Assembly: GCA_024742705.1 (NCBI GenBank) | Contig: JANSXZ010000015.1 | Span: 22,381-86,380, forward strand | Reading direction: 5' to 3' | DNA length: 64,000 nt | Source: Paracoccaceae bacterium | GTDB taxonomy: Bacteria; Pseudomonadota; Alphaproteobacteria; Rhodobacterales; Rhodobacteraceae | In this document: one piece after another, positions 47,946 through 56,329 of the stretch | Position numbering within the stretch: position 1 is the first letter of the stretch | How the letters are laid out: the number at the start of each line of letters is the position of its first letter | Notes under the pieces: model-generated | Databases searched by the model: none | Told to the model about the DNA's origin: nothing | Seen by the model: the letters and a program-made list of their open reading frames with translations, nothing else | Position numbers and translations under genes: made by a program

Positions 47946-49750
47946 ACATCGGGGATACCATTTACCGCGCACATGCCGTGGTGCGCGAGGACCGTGCGGA
48001 CGGGGCGATATTGCTGCGATCCGGGCATGAGATGTCGCCGGCGGCGGCGACTTCGGCGGTGTGGTTGCGGCATTGGGCGGAGAAGACCGGGGACGCGGTT
48101 TTCCTGGCCGAGCGCAGCGGCGACGGCTGGCGCAGTGTGTCCTATGCCGAGGCTTTGGCGCGGGTCGAAGCGATGGCCGCCGGACTGCTGGAGCGGGGGA
48201 TGTCGGCGGGGTCGCGGCTGTTGATCGTATCGGGCAATGGCGTGGATCATGGGCTTTTGTCGCTGGCCGCGCATATGATCGGGGTGATCACCGTGCCCGT
48301 GGCCGAGCAATATTCTCTGATCCCGGGTGCGCAGAAGCAATTGGTGCATGTTCTGACGCTGACGGATCCGGCGATGGTCTATGCTTCGGATGCCGCGGTT
48401 TTCGGCTCGGCGCTTGCGTTGCCGGAAATGGCCGGGCGGCAGATCGTGGTCAGCGCCAACGCTGGCGCAGGCATGACGGCGATCGACGATCTGCGCGGCG
48501 GCGGTGACGTGGCGGCGGCGGCGGCGAGGATCGGGCCTGACACCGTGGTCAAGATCCTCATGACATCGGGATCGACCTCGGCGCCCAAGGGGGTGATGAC
48601 GACGCATGGCATGATGTGTGCCAACCAGGCCCAGATCGCCGACGCGCTGCCGTTTCTGCGTACCCGGCCGCCGCGCATTGTCGACTGGCTGCCGTGGAAC
48701 CATGTTTTCGGTGGATCGCACAATTTCAACATGATGCTGGCCAATGGCGGCGCGCTTTACATCGACGAGGGCAAGCCCGCGCCGCATCTGATGCCGAAAT
48801 CCATTTCCAACAACCGTTTGATGAATGGCACCCTGGCGTTCAACGTGCCGGTCGGATTTGCCCAGTTGCGCGATGCGATGCGGGCGGATGCCGGGCTGCG
48901 GCGGCATTATTTCGAAGACCTGGACATGATTTTCTATGCCGGTGCCTCGCTGCCGCAGGACATCTGGCGCGACCTTGCGGAAATGGCCGAAGAGGTGCAG
49001 GGCCGCGTGCCTCTGGTCACATCGTCCTGGGGGCTGACCGAAACCGCTCCGGCGACGATGATCCAGCACGAGCCGACCACCATGTCGGGGATCATCGGTG
49101 TGCCGATGACCGGGGTCACGATCAAGCTGTTGCCGGAAGTGGACGGGCGGTACGAGGTGCGCGCGAAGGGCCCGAACATCATGCCGGGCTATTGGAACGA
49201 TCCCGAAAAGACGGCGCAGGCTTTTGACGACGAGGGGTTCTTCGTCACCGGGGATGCCATGCGTTTCGTCGATCCGGATGAGCCTTCGCGGGGGATGCGG
49301 TTCGACGGGCGGATTTCAGAGGACTTCAAGCTGATGACCGGCACATGGGTGCGCGCGGCGCAATTGCGGCTGGATCTGCTGGTGGCGCTGGCGCCCCTTG
49401 CGGCGGATGTGGTGATCACCGGTGCGGATCGCGGCGACGTGGGCCTGATGGTGGTGCCTGGTGCCGCCGCGCTGAAGCTGGGCGATTTCAGCGACGACGA
49501 TGGCGCGCTTTATGCTCCCGAACTGGCCGAGCGGGTCGCGGAATGTCTGCGCGGCCACGGTGCGGGCAAGGGATCGGCGGGCCGGATCGCCCGTGCGTTG
49601 ATCCTGAGCGAGCCGCCGAACCTGGCCGAGGGCGAGATCACCGCCAAGGGCAACCTGAATTTCCGCAAGCTGCTGACGCGGCGGGCGCATCTTCTGGAGA
49701 GGCTCTATGCCGGAACGGACCGCACGGTGATCCTGCTGGCCAAGGATTGA
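47942..49750 (+). CDS. Aryl-CoA synthetase, feruloyl-CoA synthetase-like
   Basis: This 602-residue adenylate-forming ligase has the P-loop-like motif ILMTSGSTSAPKGVMTTH, the A5 motif SSWGLTETAP and GRISEDFKLMTGTWVRAAQLR, in which the usual DRIKE/K-type region is replaced by the D-F-K-L-x-T-G form found in feruloyl-CoA synthetases. It activates an aromatic or phenylpropenoid acid to a CoA ester. It overlaps its MarR gene and ends just before the benzoate-CoA ligase promoter region. Confidence 0.86.
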   Translation: MNIGDTIYRAHAVVREDRADGAILLRSGHEMSPAAATSAVWLRHWAEKTGDAVFLAERSGDGWRSVSYAEALARVEAMAAGLLERGMSAGSRLLIVSGNGVDHGLLSLAAHMIGVITVPVAEQYSLIPGAQKQLVHVLTLTDPAMVYASDAAVFGSALALPEMAGRQIVVSANAGAGMTAIDDLRGGGDVAAAAARIGPDTVVKILMTSGSTSAPKGVMTTHGMMCANQAQIADALPFLRTRPPRIVDWLPWNHVFGGSHNFNMMLANGGALYIDEGKPAPHLMPKSISNNRLMNGTLAFNVPVGFAQLRDAMRADAGLRRHYFEDLDMIFYAGASLPQDIWRDLAEMAEEVQGRVPLVTSSWGLTETAPATMIQHEPTTMSGIIGVPMTGVTIKLLPEVDGRYEVRAKGPNIMPGYWNDPEKTAQAFDDEGFFVTGDAMRFVDPDEPSRGMRFDGRISEDFKLMTGTWVRAAQLRLDLLVALAPLAADVVITGADRGDVGLMVVPGAAALKLGDFSDDDGALYAPELAERVAECLRGHGAGKGSAGRIARALILSEPPNLAEGEITAKGNLNFRKLLTRRAHLLERLYAGTDRTVILLAKD

Positions 49751-49780
49751 CGTCAGGCGCGGCGCGGACCCGGCGGTGTG

Positions 49781-49794
49781 TGCAGTATAATGCC
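49781..49794 (+). promoter_or_regulatory. TGCA-N6-TGCC operator before benzoate-CoA ligase
   Basis: TGCA GTATAA TGCC. It matches the pattern seen before the box genes. The spacer is AT-rich, as in the other copies. Confidence 0.6.
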
Positions 49795-49832
49795 AATATA
49801 CTGGTGTTTGCCTTGCGCCCTGGCGATCTGTG

Positions 49833-49846
49833 TGCATTATGATGCA
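49833..49846 (+). promoter_or_regulatory. TGCA-N6-TGCA operator before benzoate-CoA ligase
   Basis: TGCA TTATGA TGCA, a perfect copy of the pattern, 52 bp after the first and 44 bp before the start codon. Confidence 0.65.
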
Positions 49847-49889
49847 GCGCTGATTCACCTTGGCGTCTGGTTTGGGAGGGCCATGCAAC

Positions 49890-51425
49890 ATGCAAGACAA
49901 CGCAAACGCCGCGAGCTTTTTTGTCGATCGTCATCTGGCCGAAGGGCGCGCCGACAAGATTGCCTTTCGTGAGGCCGGCGGCGGGCGCAGCCTGACCTAT
50001 GGCGCGCTGGCCGAAGCGGCGGGCCGGTTCGCATCGGCGCTTGGCCGGGCGGGCATCGGGCGCGAAGAACGGGTTGCCATGCTGGTTCTCGATCAGATCG
50101 AGTTTCCGCAGATTTTTTGGGGCTGCCTGAAGGCCGGCGTGGTGCCGGTTCCGCTGAACACTCTGCTGGCCGCGTCGGTCTATGATGTGATCCTGCGCGA
50201 CAGCCGCGCGGCCGCACTGGTGGTGTCGCGCGAGTTGTGGGACACGGTGGCGCCCGTGCTTGCGGGGGCGCCCCACCTGCGGCGCGTCGTCGTGATTGAC
50301 GATACCGCACCCGGGGGCGCTGTGACGCTGGGCGACTTCGTCGCCGACGCACCGCAATCCGAAACCTTGCCCGTCTCGGGCGATGAAATCGCGTTCTGGC
50401 TCTATTCTTCAGGGTCGACAGGGCAGCCAAAAGGCGTGCGCCATGTTCATTCCAGCCTGAGGGCCACTGCCGATACATATGGCGCCGCCGTTCTGGGCAT
50501 CGCCGAAGACGATGTGATCTATTCGGCGGCCAAGCTGTTCTTTGCCTATGGTTTGGGGAATGGCATGACCTTTCCCATGGCTGTCGGCGCGACGGCGGTT
50601 CTGTTCAACGGGCGGCCCACCCCCGACATGACCCTGAACATCCTGCGCGACGAACGCCCGACACTGTTTGGCGGTGTCCCCACGCTCTATGCGGCGACGC
50701 TGGCGCTGCTGGACAAATCCGGCCGGCCGGACGCGCCGCTGCGGATGTGCATTTCAGCCGGCGAGGCGCTGCCCGAGGAAATCGGCAACCGGTGGCGCGC
50801 GATCTGGGGTGTCGACATCCTGGACGGGGTCGGATCGACCGAGATGCTGCATATCTTCCTTTCGAACCGTCCGGGCGATGTGGTCTATGGCACATCGGGT
50901 CATGCGGTGCCGGGCTATGATCTGCGGCTGGTCGACGAGGACGGCGCCGATGTCGGGCCCGGCGAGATCGGCGAACTGCTGGTGCGTGGCGCATCGGCGG
51001 CCGACGGATACTGGAACCAGCGCGGCAAGTCCCGCGCCACCTTCGAAGGTGAATGGACCCGCACGGGCGACAAATACGAAAAGCGGGACGACGGGCGGCT
51101 GGTCTATTGTGGGCGGACGGACGACATGTTCAAGGTTTCGGGCATCTGGGTGTCGCCCTTCGAGGTCGAGCAGGCGTTGATCGCGCATCCGAAGGTGCTC
51201 GAGGCGGCGGTGGTTTCACGCCGCGATTCCGATGGCCTGGAAAAACCGATGGCCTTCATCGTCCCGCGCGATCCCGCCAGCGCGCCCACCGGCGACGAGG
51301 TGAAGGATTTTGTCAAGGACCGGATCGGCAAATGGAAGTACCCGCGCTGGATCGACGTGGTGGATGAACTGCCCAAGACCGCAACCGGCAAGATCCAGCG
51401 GTTCAAGCTGAGAGAGGACGCATGA
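49890..51425 (+). CDS. Benzoate-CoA ligase family protein
   Basis: This ligase activates benzoate to benzoyl-CoA, the entry step of the box pathway. The 511-residue protein has the nucleotide motif FWLYSSGSTGQPKGVRHVHSS, the LDGVGSTEMLHIFLSNRPG motif, TRTGDKYEKRDDGRLVYCGRTDDMFKVSGIWVSP and the C-terminal Lys in TATGKIQRFKL. These match the benzoate-CoA ligase branch (BclA/BadA). The ATG at 49890 has GGGAGG about 10 bp before it. It overlaps the downstream hydrolase by ATGA. TGCA-type operators lie upstream. Confidence 0.92.
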   Translation: MQDNANAASFFVDRHLAEGRADKIAFREAGGGRSLTYGALAEAAGRFASALGRAGIGREERVAMLVLDQIEFPQIFWGCLKAGVVPVPLNTLLAASVYDVILRDSRAAALVVSRELWDTVAPVLAGAPHLRRVVVIDDTAPGGAVTLGDFVADAPQSETLPVSGDEIAFWLYSSGSTGQPKGVRHVHSSLRATADTYGAAVLGIAEDDVIYSAAKLFFAYGLGNGMTFPMAVGATAVLFNGRPTPDMTLNILRDERPTLFGGVPTLYAATLALLDKSGRPDAPLRMCISAGEALPEEIGNRWRAIWGVDILDGVGSTEMLHIFLSNRPGDVVYGTSGHAVPGYDLRLVDEDGADVGPGEIGELLVRGASAADGYWNQRGKSRATFEGEWTRTGDKYEKRDDGRLVYCGRTDDMFKVSGIWVSPFEVEQALIAHPKVLEAAVVSRRDSDGLEKPMAFIVPRDPASAPTGDEVKDFVKDRIGKWKYPRWIDVVDELPKTATGKIQRFKLREDA

Positions 51426-52246
51426 TGCAGATCGATTGGTCGGAAACGCCCGCAACCCCGCTGATCGTCGATGGGGTAACTCTGGAATATGCGGCGCATG
51501 GCCCGGCGCCGGATCAGGCCCCGACAATCGTGACGCTGCACGAGGGGCTTGGCTGTGTTGCCCTGTGGCGTGACTTTCCGCGCAAGGTGGCCGAGGCGAC
51601 AGGCTTTGGCGTGTTCGTCTACTCGCGGCAGGGTTATGGCCAATCCGATCCGGCGGTTCTGCCACGACCAACGGATTTCATGACCCGCGAAGCGATCGAC
51701 GTGGTGCCGCATGTGCTGGACGCCTGCGGATTTCGCAGCGGCATCCTGTTCGGTCACAGCGATGGCGCGACCATCGCGGCGATCTACGGTGGCAGCGTGA
51801 TCGATCACCGGGTGCGCGGATTGATCCTGATGGCGCCGCATTTCTTTACCGAACCCGAAGGTCTGGCGGAAATCGCGCGGGCCGCTGAAACCTATGAAAC
51901 CGAATTGCGGCCGCGCATGGCCCGGTATCACCGCGACCCCGACAATGCGTTCCGCGGCTGGGCCGACACCTGGCTCAGCCCCGAATTCGCGACCTGGAAT
52001 GTCGCGGATGTGATCGACTATCTGCGGATCCCGGTGTTGGCGGTGCAGGGGCGCGAGGATCAGTACGGCAGCCTGGCACAGGTGGACGAGATCGAAACCC
52101 GCAGCTATGCGCCTGTGGATATGGCGGTGATCGACGATTGCCGGCACGCGCCGCATTTCGAGCAGCCTGAACAGACGCTGGCCGCCATCGCCGAGTTCGC
52201 CGCGCGTCTGAGGCGGATCGAGGAAGAAACCGTCCGGATCGCGTGA
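51422..52246 (+). CDS. Alpha/beta-fold hydrolase of the box cluster
   Basis: This 274-residue alpha/beta hydrolase has the nucleophile elbow GHSDGA (nucleophile Ser), an oxyanion-region HEGLG, an acid in AVQGREDQYGS and a His in CRHAPHFEQPEQTL. It is coupled by ATGA to benzoate-CoA ligase. The substrate is unknown; hydrolysis of a pathway intermediate or stray thioester is likely. BoxD, the aldehyde dehydrogenase of the canonical route, was not found in the window. Confidence 0.85.
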   Translation: MMQIDWSETPATPLIVDGVTLEYAAHGPAPDQAPTIVTLHEGLGCVALWRDFPRKVAEATGFGVFVYSRQGYGQSDPAVLPRPTDFMTREAIDVVPHVLDACGFRSGILFGHSDGATIAAIYGGSVIDHRVRGLILMAPHFFTEPEGLAEIARAAETYETELRPRMARYHRDPDNAFRGWADTWLSPEFATWNVADVIDYLRIPVLAVQGREDQYGSLAQVDEIETRSYAPVDMAVIDDCRHAPHFEQPEQTLAAIAEFAARLRRIEEETVRIA

Positions 52247-52250
52247 CCCG

Positions 52251-52703
52251 ATGCGCCCGGCATTGCCGCCATATGCCTATGTTCCGGGTCGCGACCGCCG
52301 GCACGACCCCGCCACCTTCGATGCGGTGCACGCATCCGTGCCCGAGGGCGCGGCGTTTCACGACCTGACCGAAACACTGGCCTGGGCGGCGGGCCTGTGG
52401 TGGCTTGAACGGCGCTATTTCTGGGAGGCGCACGAGGCGCTCGAGCCGGTGTGGATGCAATGCCGCCCCGGCACCCCCGAACGTGACCTGGTGCAGGGCT
52501 TGATACAACTGGCGAACGCCGGGCTGAAGGCGCGGATGCAACGCCCGCGTGCGGTGCAACGGCTTTGCGCGATGGCGCGCGGGCATTTTGGCGCCGCCGG
52601 GGCGCTGGCCGCCGCCGTCATCGATCCCGAGATGATCCAGGGCATCCTGGCGGATCTGGAGCGTGGAATGATTCTGGATCCGGCGTTTTCAGACGTGCAA
52701 TAA
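52251..52703 (+). CDS. DUF309-family protein
   Basis: This 150-residue protein has the DUF309 landmarks RRYFWEAHEALEPVW and DLVQGLIQLANAGLKARM. The helical fold holds conserved His/Glu, and its function is not known. It begins 4 bp after the hydrolase stop, on the same operon. A TGCA-N6-TGCA motif overlaps its stop codon, which marks the start of the next regulatory region. Confidence 0.85.
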   Translation: MRPALPPYAYVPGRDRRHDPATFDAVHASVPEGAAFHDLTETLAWAAGLWWLERRYFWEAHEALEPVWMQCRPGTPERDLVQGLIQLANAGLKARMQRPRAVQRLCAMARGHFGAAGALAAAVIDPEMIQGILADLERGMILDPAFSDVQ

Positions 52704-52709
52704 AATGCA
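52696..52709 (+). promoter_or_regulatory. TGCA-N6-TGCA operator before boxC (overlaps DUF309 stop)
   Basis: TGCA ATAAAA TGCA. The pattern lies across the stop codon of the DUF309 gene, 146 bp before boxC. Confidence 0.62.
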
Positions 52710-52771
52710 CAAATTAAGAAGCATCCTTGCCGGGAAAGCCTAGATATCTGAAAATAAACAACCTTTGAAAT

Positions 52772-52785
52772 AGCACAATAGTGCA
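52772..52785 (+). promoter_or_regulatory. AGCA-N6-TGCA operator before boxC
   Basis: AGCA CAATAG TGCA, with the same N6 spacing; AGCA-N6-TGCC occurs before the TRAP operon too. A further TGCA lies at 52822. The 151-bp gap 52704-52854 is AT-rich and should hold the boxC promoter. Confidence 0.58.
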
Positions 52786-52854
52786 ACTTTGGCTTTACCC
52801 GGCGTCGTTTTGTAACTATGGTGCATATCAGACATTCCTTAGGGAGGAAAAAGC

Positions 52855-54516
52855 ATGTCCAAGGTCATCGACTTTCAGACCGACCCGTCGCAGTACCGCC
52901 ACTGGCGGGTTGAATACGATGGCCCCGTGGCGCGTCTGTATATGGATGTTGATGAAAAGGGCGGCCTTTTCGATGGGTATGAGCTCAAGCTCAACTCGTA
53001 CGATCTGGGCGTGGATATCGAACTGGCCGATGTGGTGCAGCGGATGCGGTTCGAACACCCCGAGGTCAAGGTGGTGGTGATGCAATCGGCCAAGGACAAG
53101 GTGTTTTGCGCCGGCGCGAACATCCGCATGTTGGGCGGTGCCAGCCACGCGCACAAGGTGAATTTCTGCAAGTTCACCAATGAAACCCGGAATACATTCG
53201 AGGCCGCCGAGGCGGACAGTGGGCAGAAGTATATCGCCGCCGTCAAGGGCGCCTGCGCGGGCGGCGGTTACGAGCTGGCTCTGGCGTGCAACCACATCAT
53301 GCTGACCAACGACAGCGCCTCGTCGGTCGCCCTGCCCGAGGTTCCGCTGCTGGCCGTGCTGCCGGGCACCGGCGGTCTGACCCGCGTAACCGACAAGCGC
53401 AAGGTGCGCCGTGACCGGGCCGATGTGTTCTGTTCGATCGAGGAAGGTGTGAAGGGCCAGCGCGCCAAGGATTGGCGGCTGGTGGACGAGGTGATCGCCA
53501 ATTCGCGCTTTGACGAAACGGTGGCCGTACGGGCCCGCGAATTCGCCGCGCAGTCGTCAAAGGCCGATGGCCTTGTGGGCATCGCGCTGACGCCGCTCAG
53601 CCGCACCTTTGCCGATGATGGATCGGTTGCCTATTCGCTGGTGGACGTGGCGCTGGATCGCGATGGCCGCCGTGCCACCATAACGCTGTCGGGCCCCGAT
53701 ACGGATGTGCCGGCCGACATGGATGCGTTCCAGGCGCAGGGCGCCGAGGCCTACATGCTGCGCCTTGCGCGTGAACTGGACGACGCGATCCTGCACCTTC
53801 GCCTGAACGAACGCGAACTGGGGCTGGTCGCATTCTGCACCCAGGGTGATCCCGAGGCGCTGATCGCGCATGAAAAGCTGCTGCTGGACAATGCCGATCA
53901 CTGGCTGGCCAACGAGGTTCTGAAGTACTGGAAACGTGTTCTGAAGCGTGTCGACATGACCTCGCGCAGCCTTGTGGCGCTGATCGAACATGGCTCGTGC
54001 TTTGCCGGCGTTCTGGCCGAGCTGCTGTGGTCGGTGGACAGGTCATACATGATGATGGAGGAATTCGAGGGCGACAATCGCCACATGGCCGCCGTCACCC
54101 TGTCCGACAGCAATTTTGGCACATATCCGATGGGCAACGATCTGACGCGCCTGCAAACCCGTTTCCTGGGCGAGCCGAACCACGTCGAAAAGCTGAAATC
54201 GTCGGTGGGCACCCCGCTCGAGGCCGAAGCCGCCGAAGAACTGGGCCTTGTGACCTATGCCTACGACGATATCGATTGGGAGGACGAGGTGCGGCTGTTC
54301 ATGGAAGAGCGCGCCAGCTTCTCGCCCGATGCGATGACCGGGATGGAGGCCAACCTGCGTTTTGCCGGCCCCGAGACGATGGAAACCCGCATTTTCGGCC
54401 GGCTGACCGCATGGCAGAACTGGATCTTCCAGCGCCCCAACGCGGTGGGGGCCGAAGGCGCGCTGCAACGTTATGGTTCGGGCCAGCGTGGCGAATACAA
54501 CATGGAACGTGTTTAA
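52855..54516 (+). CDS. boxC: Benzoyl-CoA-dihydrodiol lyase (2,3-epoxybenzoyl-CoA hydrolase)
   Basis: BoxC hydrolyses the 2,3-epoxide of benzoyl-CoA and cleaves the ring with release of formate. The 553-residue enzyme has a crotonase core: KDKVFCAGANIRMLGG with an oxyanion-hole backbone, GACAGGGYELALACNHIML and VALPEVPLLAVLPGTGGLTRV. A second domain follows. The ATG follows a strong GGGAGGAAA site. boxB follows after 70 bp. Confidence 0.95.
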   Translation: MSKVIDFQTDPSQYRHWRVEYDGPVARLYMDVDEKGGLFDGYELKLNSYDLGVDIELADVVQRMRFEHPEVKVVVMQSAKDKVFCAGANIRMLGGASHAHKVNFCKFTNETRNTFEAAEADSGQKYIAAVKGACAGGGYELALACNHIMLTNDSASSVALPEVPLLAVLPGTGGLTRVTDKRKVRRDRADVFCSIEEGVKGQRAKDWRLVDEVIANSRFDETVAVRAREFAAQSSKADGLVGIALTPLSRTFADDGSVAYSLVDVALDRDGRRATITLSGPDTDVPADMDAFQAQGAEAYMLRLARELDDAILHLRLNERELGLVAFCTQGDPEALIAHEKLLLDNADHWLANEVLKYWKRVLKRVDMTSRSLVALIEHGSCFAGVLAELLWSVDRSYMMMEEFEGDNRHMAAVTLSDSNFGTYPMGNDLTRLQTRFLGEPNHVEKLKSSVGTPLEAEAAEELGLVTYAYDDIDWEDEVRLFMEERASFSPDAMTGMEANLRFAGPETMETRIFGRLTAWQNWIFQRPNAVGAEGALQRYGSGQRGEYNMERV

Positions 54517-54586
54517 CCGGGGCCAGTCCCCGCAACGGTCACGGCCCGCGGCATCCCTCGCGGGCTGAATTCAAGGGAGTAGACGA

Positions 54587-56038
54587 ATGCTCGATCTCAT
54601 CAACGTCAGCTATGACACGCAGATCCCCAACAACGTGGGTCTGAGCCAGGACAAGAAGGTGCTGAAGGCGCTGGAAAAATGGCACCCCGGCTATATCAAC
54701 TGGTGGAACGACCTGATCCCGCAGAACTTCCAGGAATCCATGGTCTACCTGCGCACCGCCGTTTCGGTCGATCCCAAGGGCTGGGCCAAGTTCGACTACG
54801 TCAAGATGCCCGAATACCGCTGGGGCGTGCTGTTGGCGCCGCAGGTCGAAGACCGCCGCATTCCGATGGGCGAGCATCTGGGCGAGCCGGCGTGGCAAGA
54901 GGTTCCCGGCGAATACCGCAACATGCTGAAGCGCCTGATCGTGATCCAGGGCGATACCGAGCCGGGTTCCGTGGAACAGCAGCGGTTTCTTGGCCTGACG
55001 GCGCCGTCGCTTTATGACATGCGCAACCTGTTCCAGGTCAACGTCGAAGAGGGCCGCCACCTCTGGGCGATGGTCTACCTGCTTCAGAAGTACTTCGGCC
55101 GTGATGGCCGCGAAGAGGCCAACGACCTGCTGGTTCGGTCGTCGGGCAGCGACGAAGCCCCGCGGATGCTGGGCGCCTTCAACGAGGAAACGCCCGACTG
55201 GCTGTCGTTCTTCATGTTCACCTACTTCACCGACCGAGACGGCAAGATGCAGCTGGAAAGCCTGGCGCAGTCCGGCTTTGATCCGCTGTCGCGCACCTGC
55301 CGCTTCATGCTGACGGAAGAGGCGCACCACATGTTCGTGGGCGAAACCGGTGTGGGCCGTACCATTCAGGCGACGCTGGAGGCGATGCACAAGGCGGGCA
55401 TCACCGATCCCTACGACATCAACAAGATCCGCGATCTTGGCGTCATCGATCTGCCGACAATCCAGAAAAAGCTGAACCTGCACTATACCTTGTCGCTTGA
55501 CCTGTTCGGTCAGGAGGTTTCGACCAACGCCGCGAACGCCTTCAACGCGGGGATCAAGGGCCGCTACATGGAGATGCGGATCAAGGACGACCACAAGCTG
55601 GAAAACGATACCTATGACGTGAGCACCGTCAAGGACGGCAAGATCGTCACCGAAACCGTGCCGGCGCTGACCGCCATCAACATGCGCCTGCGTGACGATT
55701 ATGTCCGCGACGCGGCCGGCGGTGTCGGTCGCTGGAACAAGTCGATCGCCAAGGCGGGTGTCGATTTCGCGCTGAAGCTGCCGCACGAAGGGTTCCACCG
55801 TCAGATCGGTGTCTTCTCGAGCGTGGCCGTCGACCCCGACGGCAACGTGATTTCGGCAGACGAATGGCACAAGCGCCGCGACGAATGGCTGCCCACCAAG
55901 GCCGATGGCGATTTCATCCAGTCGCTGATGAAGCCCTGCTATGAACCCGGCCAATACGCCAGCTGGATCGCTCCGCCCAAGGTCGGTATCGACAACAAGC
56001 CCGGCGATTTCGAGTATGTGAAACTGCACATGGCGTAA
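54587..56038 (+). CDS. boxB: Benzoyl-CoA 2,3-epoxidase subunit BoxB (di-iron oxygenase)
   Basis: BoxB is the oxygenase that inserts one O atom in benzoyl-CoA using electrons from BoxA. The 483-residue protein has the di-iron carboxylate signatures NVEEGRHLWAMVYLLQ (E-x-x-H) and LTEEAHHMFVGETG (E-x-x-H) in a four-helix bundle. The start ATG lies 7 bp after AAGGGAG. It follows boxC and precedes the Cys-rich small gene and boxA. Confidence 0.96.
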   Translation: MLDLINVSYDTQIPNNVGLSQDKKVLKALEKWHPGYINWWNDLIPQNFQESMVYLRTAVSVDPKGWAKFDYVKMPEYRWGVLLAPQVEDRRIPMGEHLGEPAWQEVPGEYRNMLKRLIVIQGDTEPGSVEQQRFLGLTAPSLYDMRNLFQVNVEEGRHLWAMVYLLQKYFGRDGREEANDLLVRSSGSDEAPRMLGAFNEETPDWLSFFMFTYFTDRDGKMQLESLAQSGFDPLSRTCRFMLTEEAHHMFVGETGVGRTIQATLEAMHKAGITDPYDINKIRDLGVIDLPTIQKKLNLHYTLSLDLFGQEVSTNAANAFNAGIKGRYMEMRIKDDHKLENDTYDVSTVKDGKIVTETVPALTAINMRLRDDYVRDAAGGVGRWNKSIAKAGVDFALKLPHEGFHRQIGVFSSVAVDPDGNVISADEWHKRRDEWLPTKADGDFIQSLMKPCYEPGQYASWIAPPKVGIDNKPGDFEYVKLHMA

Positions 56039-56053
56039 CGCCTGTGGCAATTT

Positions 56054-56078
56054 GCAGGGCGGGCCCGGCCTGCCCTGC
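56054..56078 (+). terminator. Hairpin after boxB
   Basis: GCAGGGC with GCCCTGC (7-bp stem) followed by TTCGTCTTGTCT. It lies 16 bp after the boxB stop and could terminate or attenuate the boxCB message before the next unit. Confidence 0.6.
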
Positions 56079-56091
56079 TTCGTCTTGTCTG

Positions 56092-56127
56092 GTGCCACAT
56101 GCACATGATGTGTAGCATGATTGGCAC
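56092..56127 (+). promoter_or_regulatory. Palindromic region before the Cys-rich gene and boxA
   Basis: GTGCCA at 56092 and TGGCAC at 56122 form an inverted repeat; TGCACATGATGTGT lies between with a CACAT-G-ATGTG core. It resembles the TGCA operators but is weaker; no exact TGCA-N6-TGCA is present. Confidence 0.42.
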
Positions 56128-56155
56128 GCAATGGCCCATCACGGAGACCGTCGTC

Positions 56156-56329
56156 ATGCAAGTTGACCGCAAAGCCGCCTTCGCCCCTCGCACACGGGCC
56201 TTGGCGCAGGATCTGACAAAAGTGACCGGCCCTTGCGTCGGATGCCCGGGCTGCGAGGGCCTCTGCGTGGCGCTGATCGAGGCGATGACACTTCCGGATG
56301 CCATTCTGAAAAAGGAAAATCGCTCGTGA
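56156..56329 (+). CDS. Cys-rich 57-residue protein between boxB and boxA
   Basis: I do not recognise a named family. Starting at the ATG at 56156 (with GGAGACC upstream) gives 57 residues. The core is GPCVGCPGCEGLCVALIEAM with four Cys in a C-x2-C-x2-C-x3-C pattern, flanked by a basic N-terminal helix (KAAFAPRTRALAQDLTK). This looks like a metal or Fe-S binding motif. Its stop overlaps the boxA start (GTGA), so it is translationally coupled to the ferredoxin reductase BoxA. Confidence 0.7.
   Translation: MQVDRKAAFAPRTRALAQDLTKVTGPCVGCPGCEGLCVALIEAMTLPDAILKKENRS

Noticed and set aside
54539..56161. Long minus-strand open frame opposite boxB
   Set aside because: Shadow of boxB, which has clear di-iron motifs; composition is His/Val/Asp-biased as in other antisense frames.
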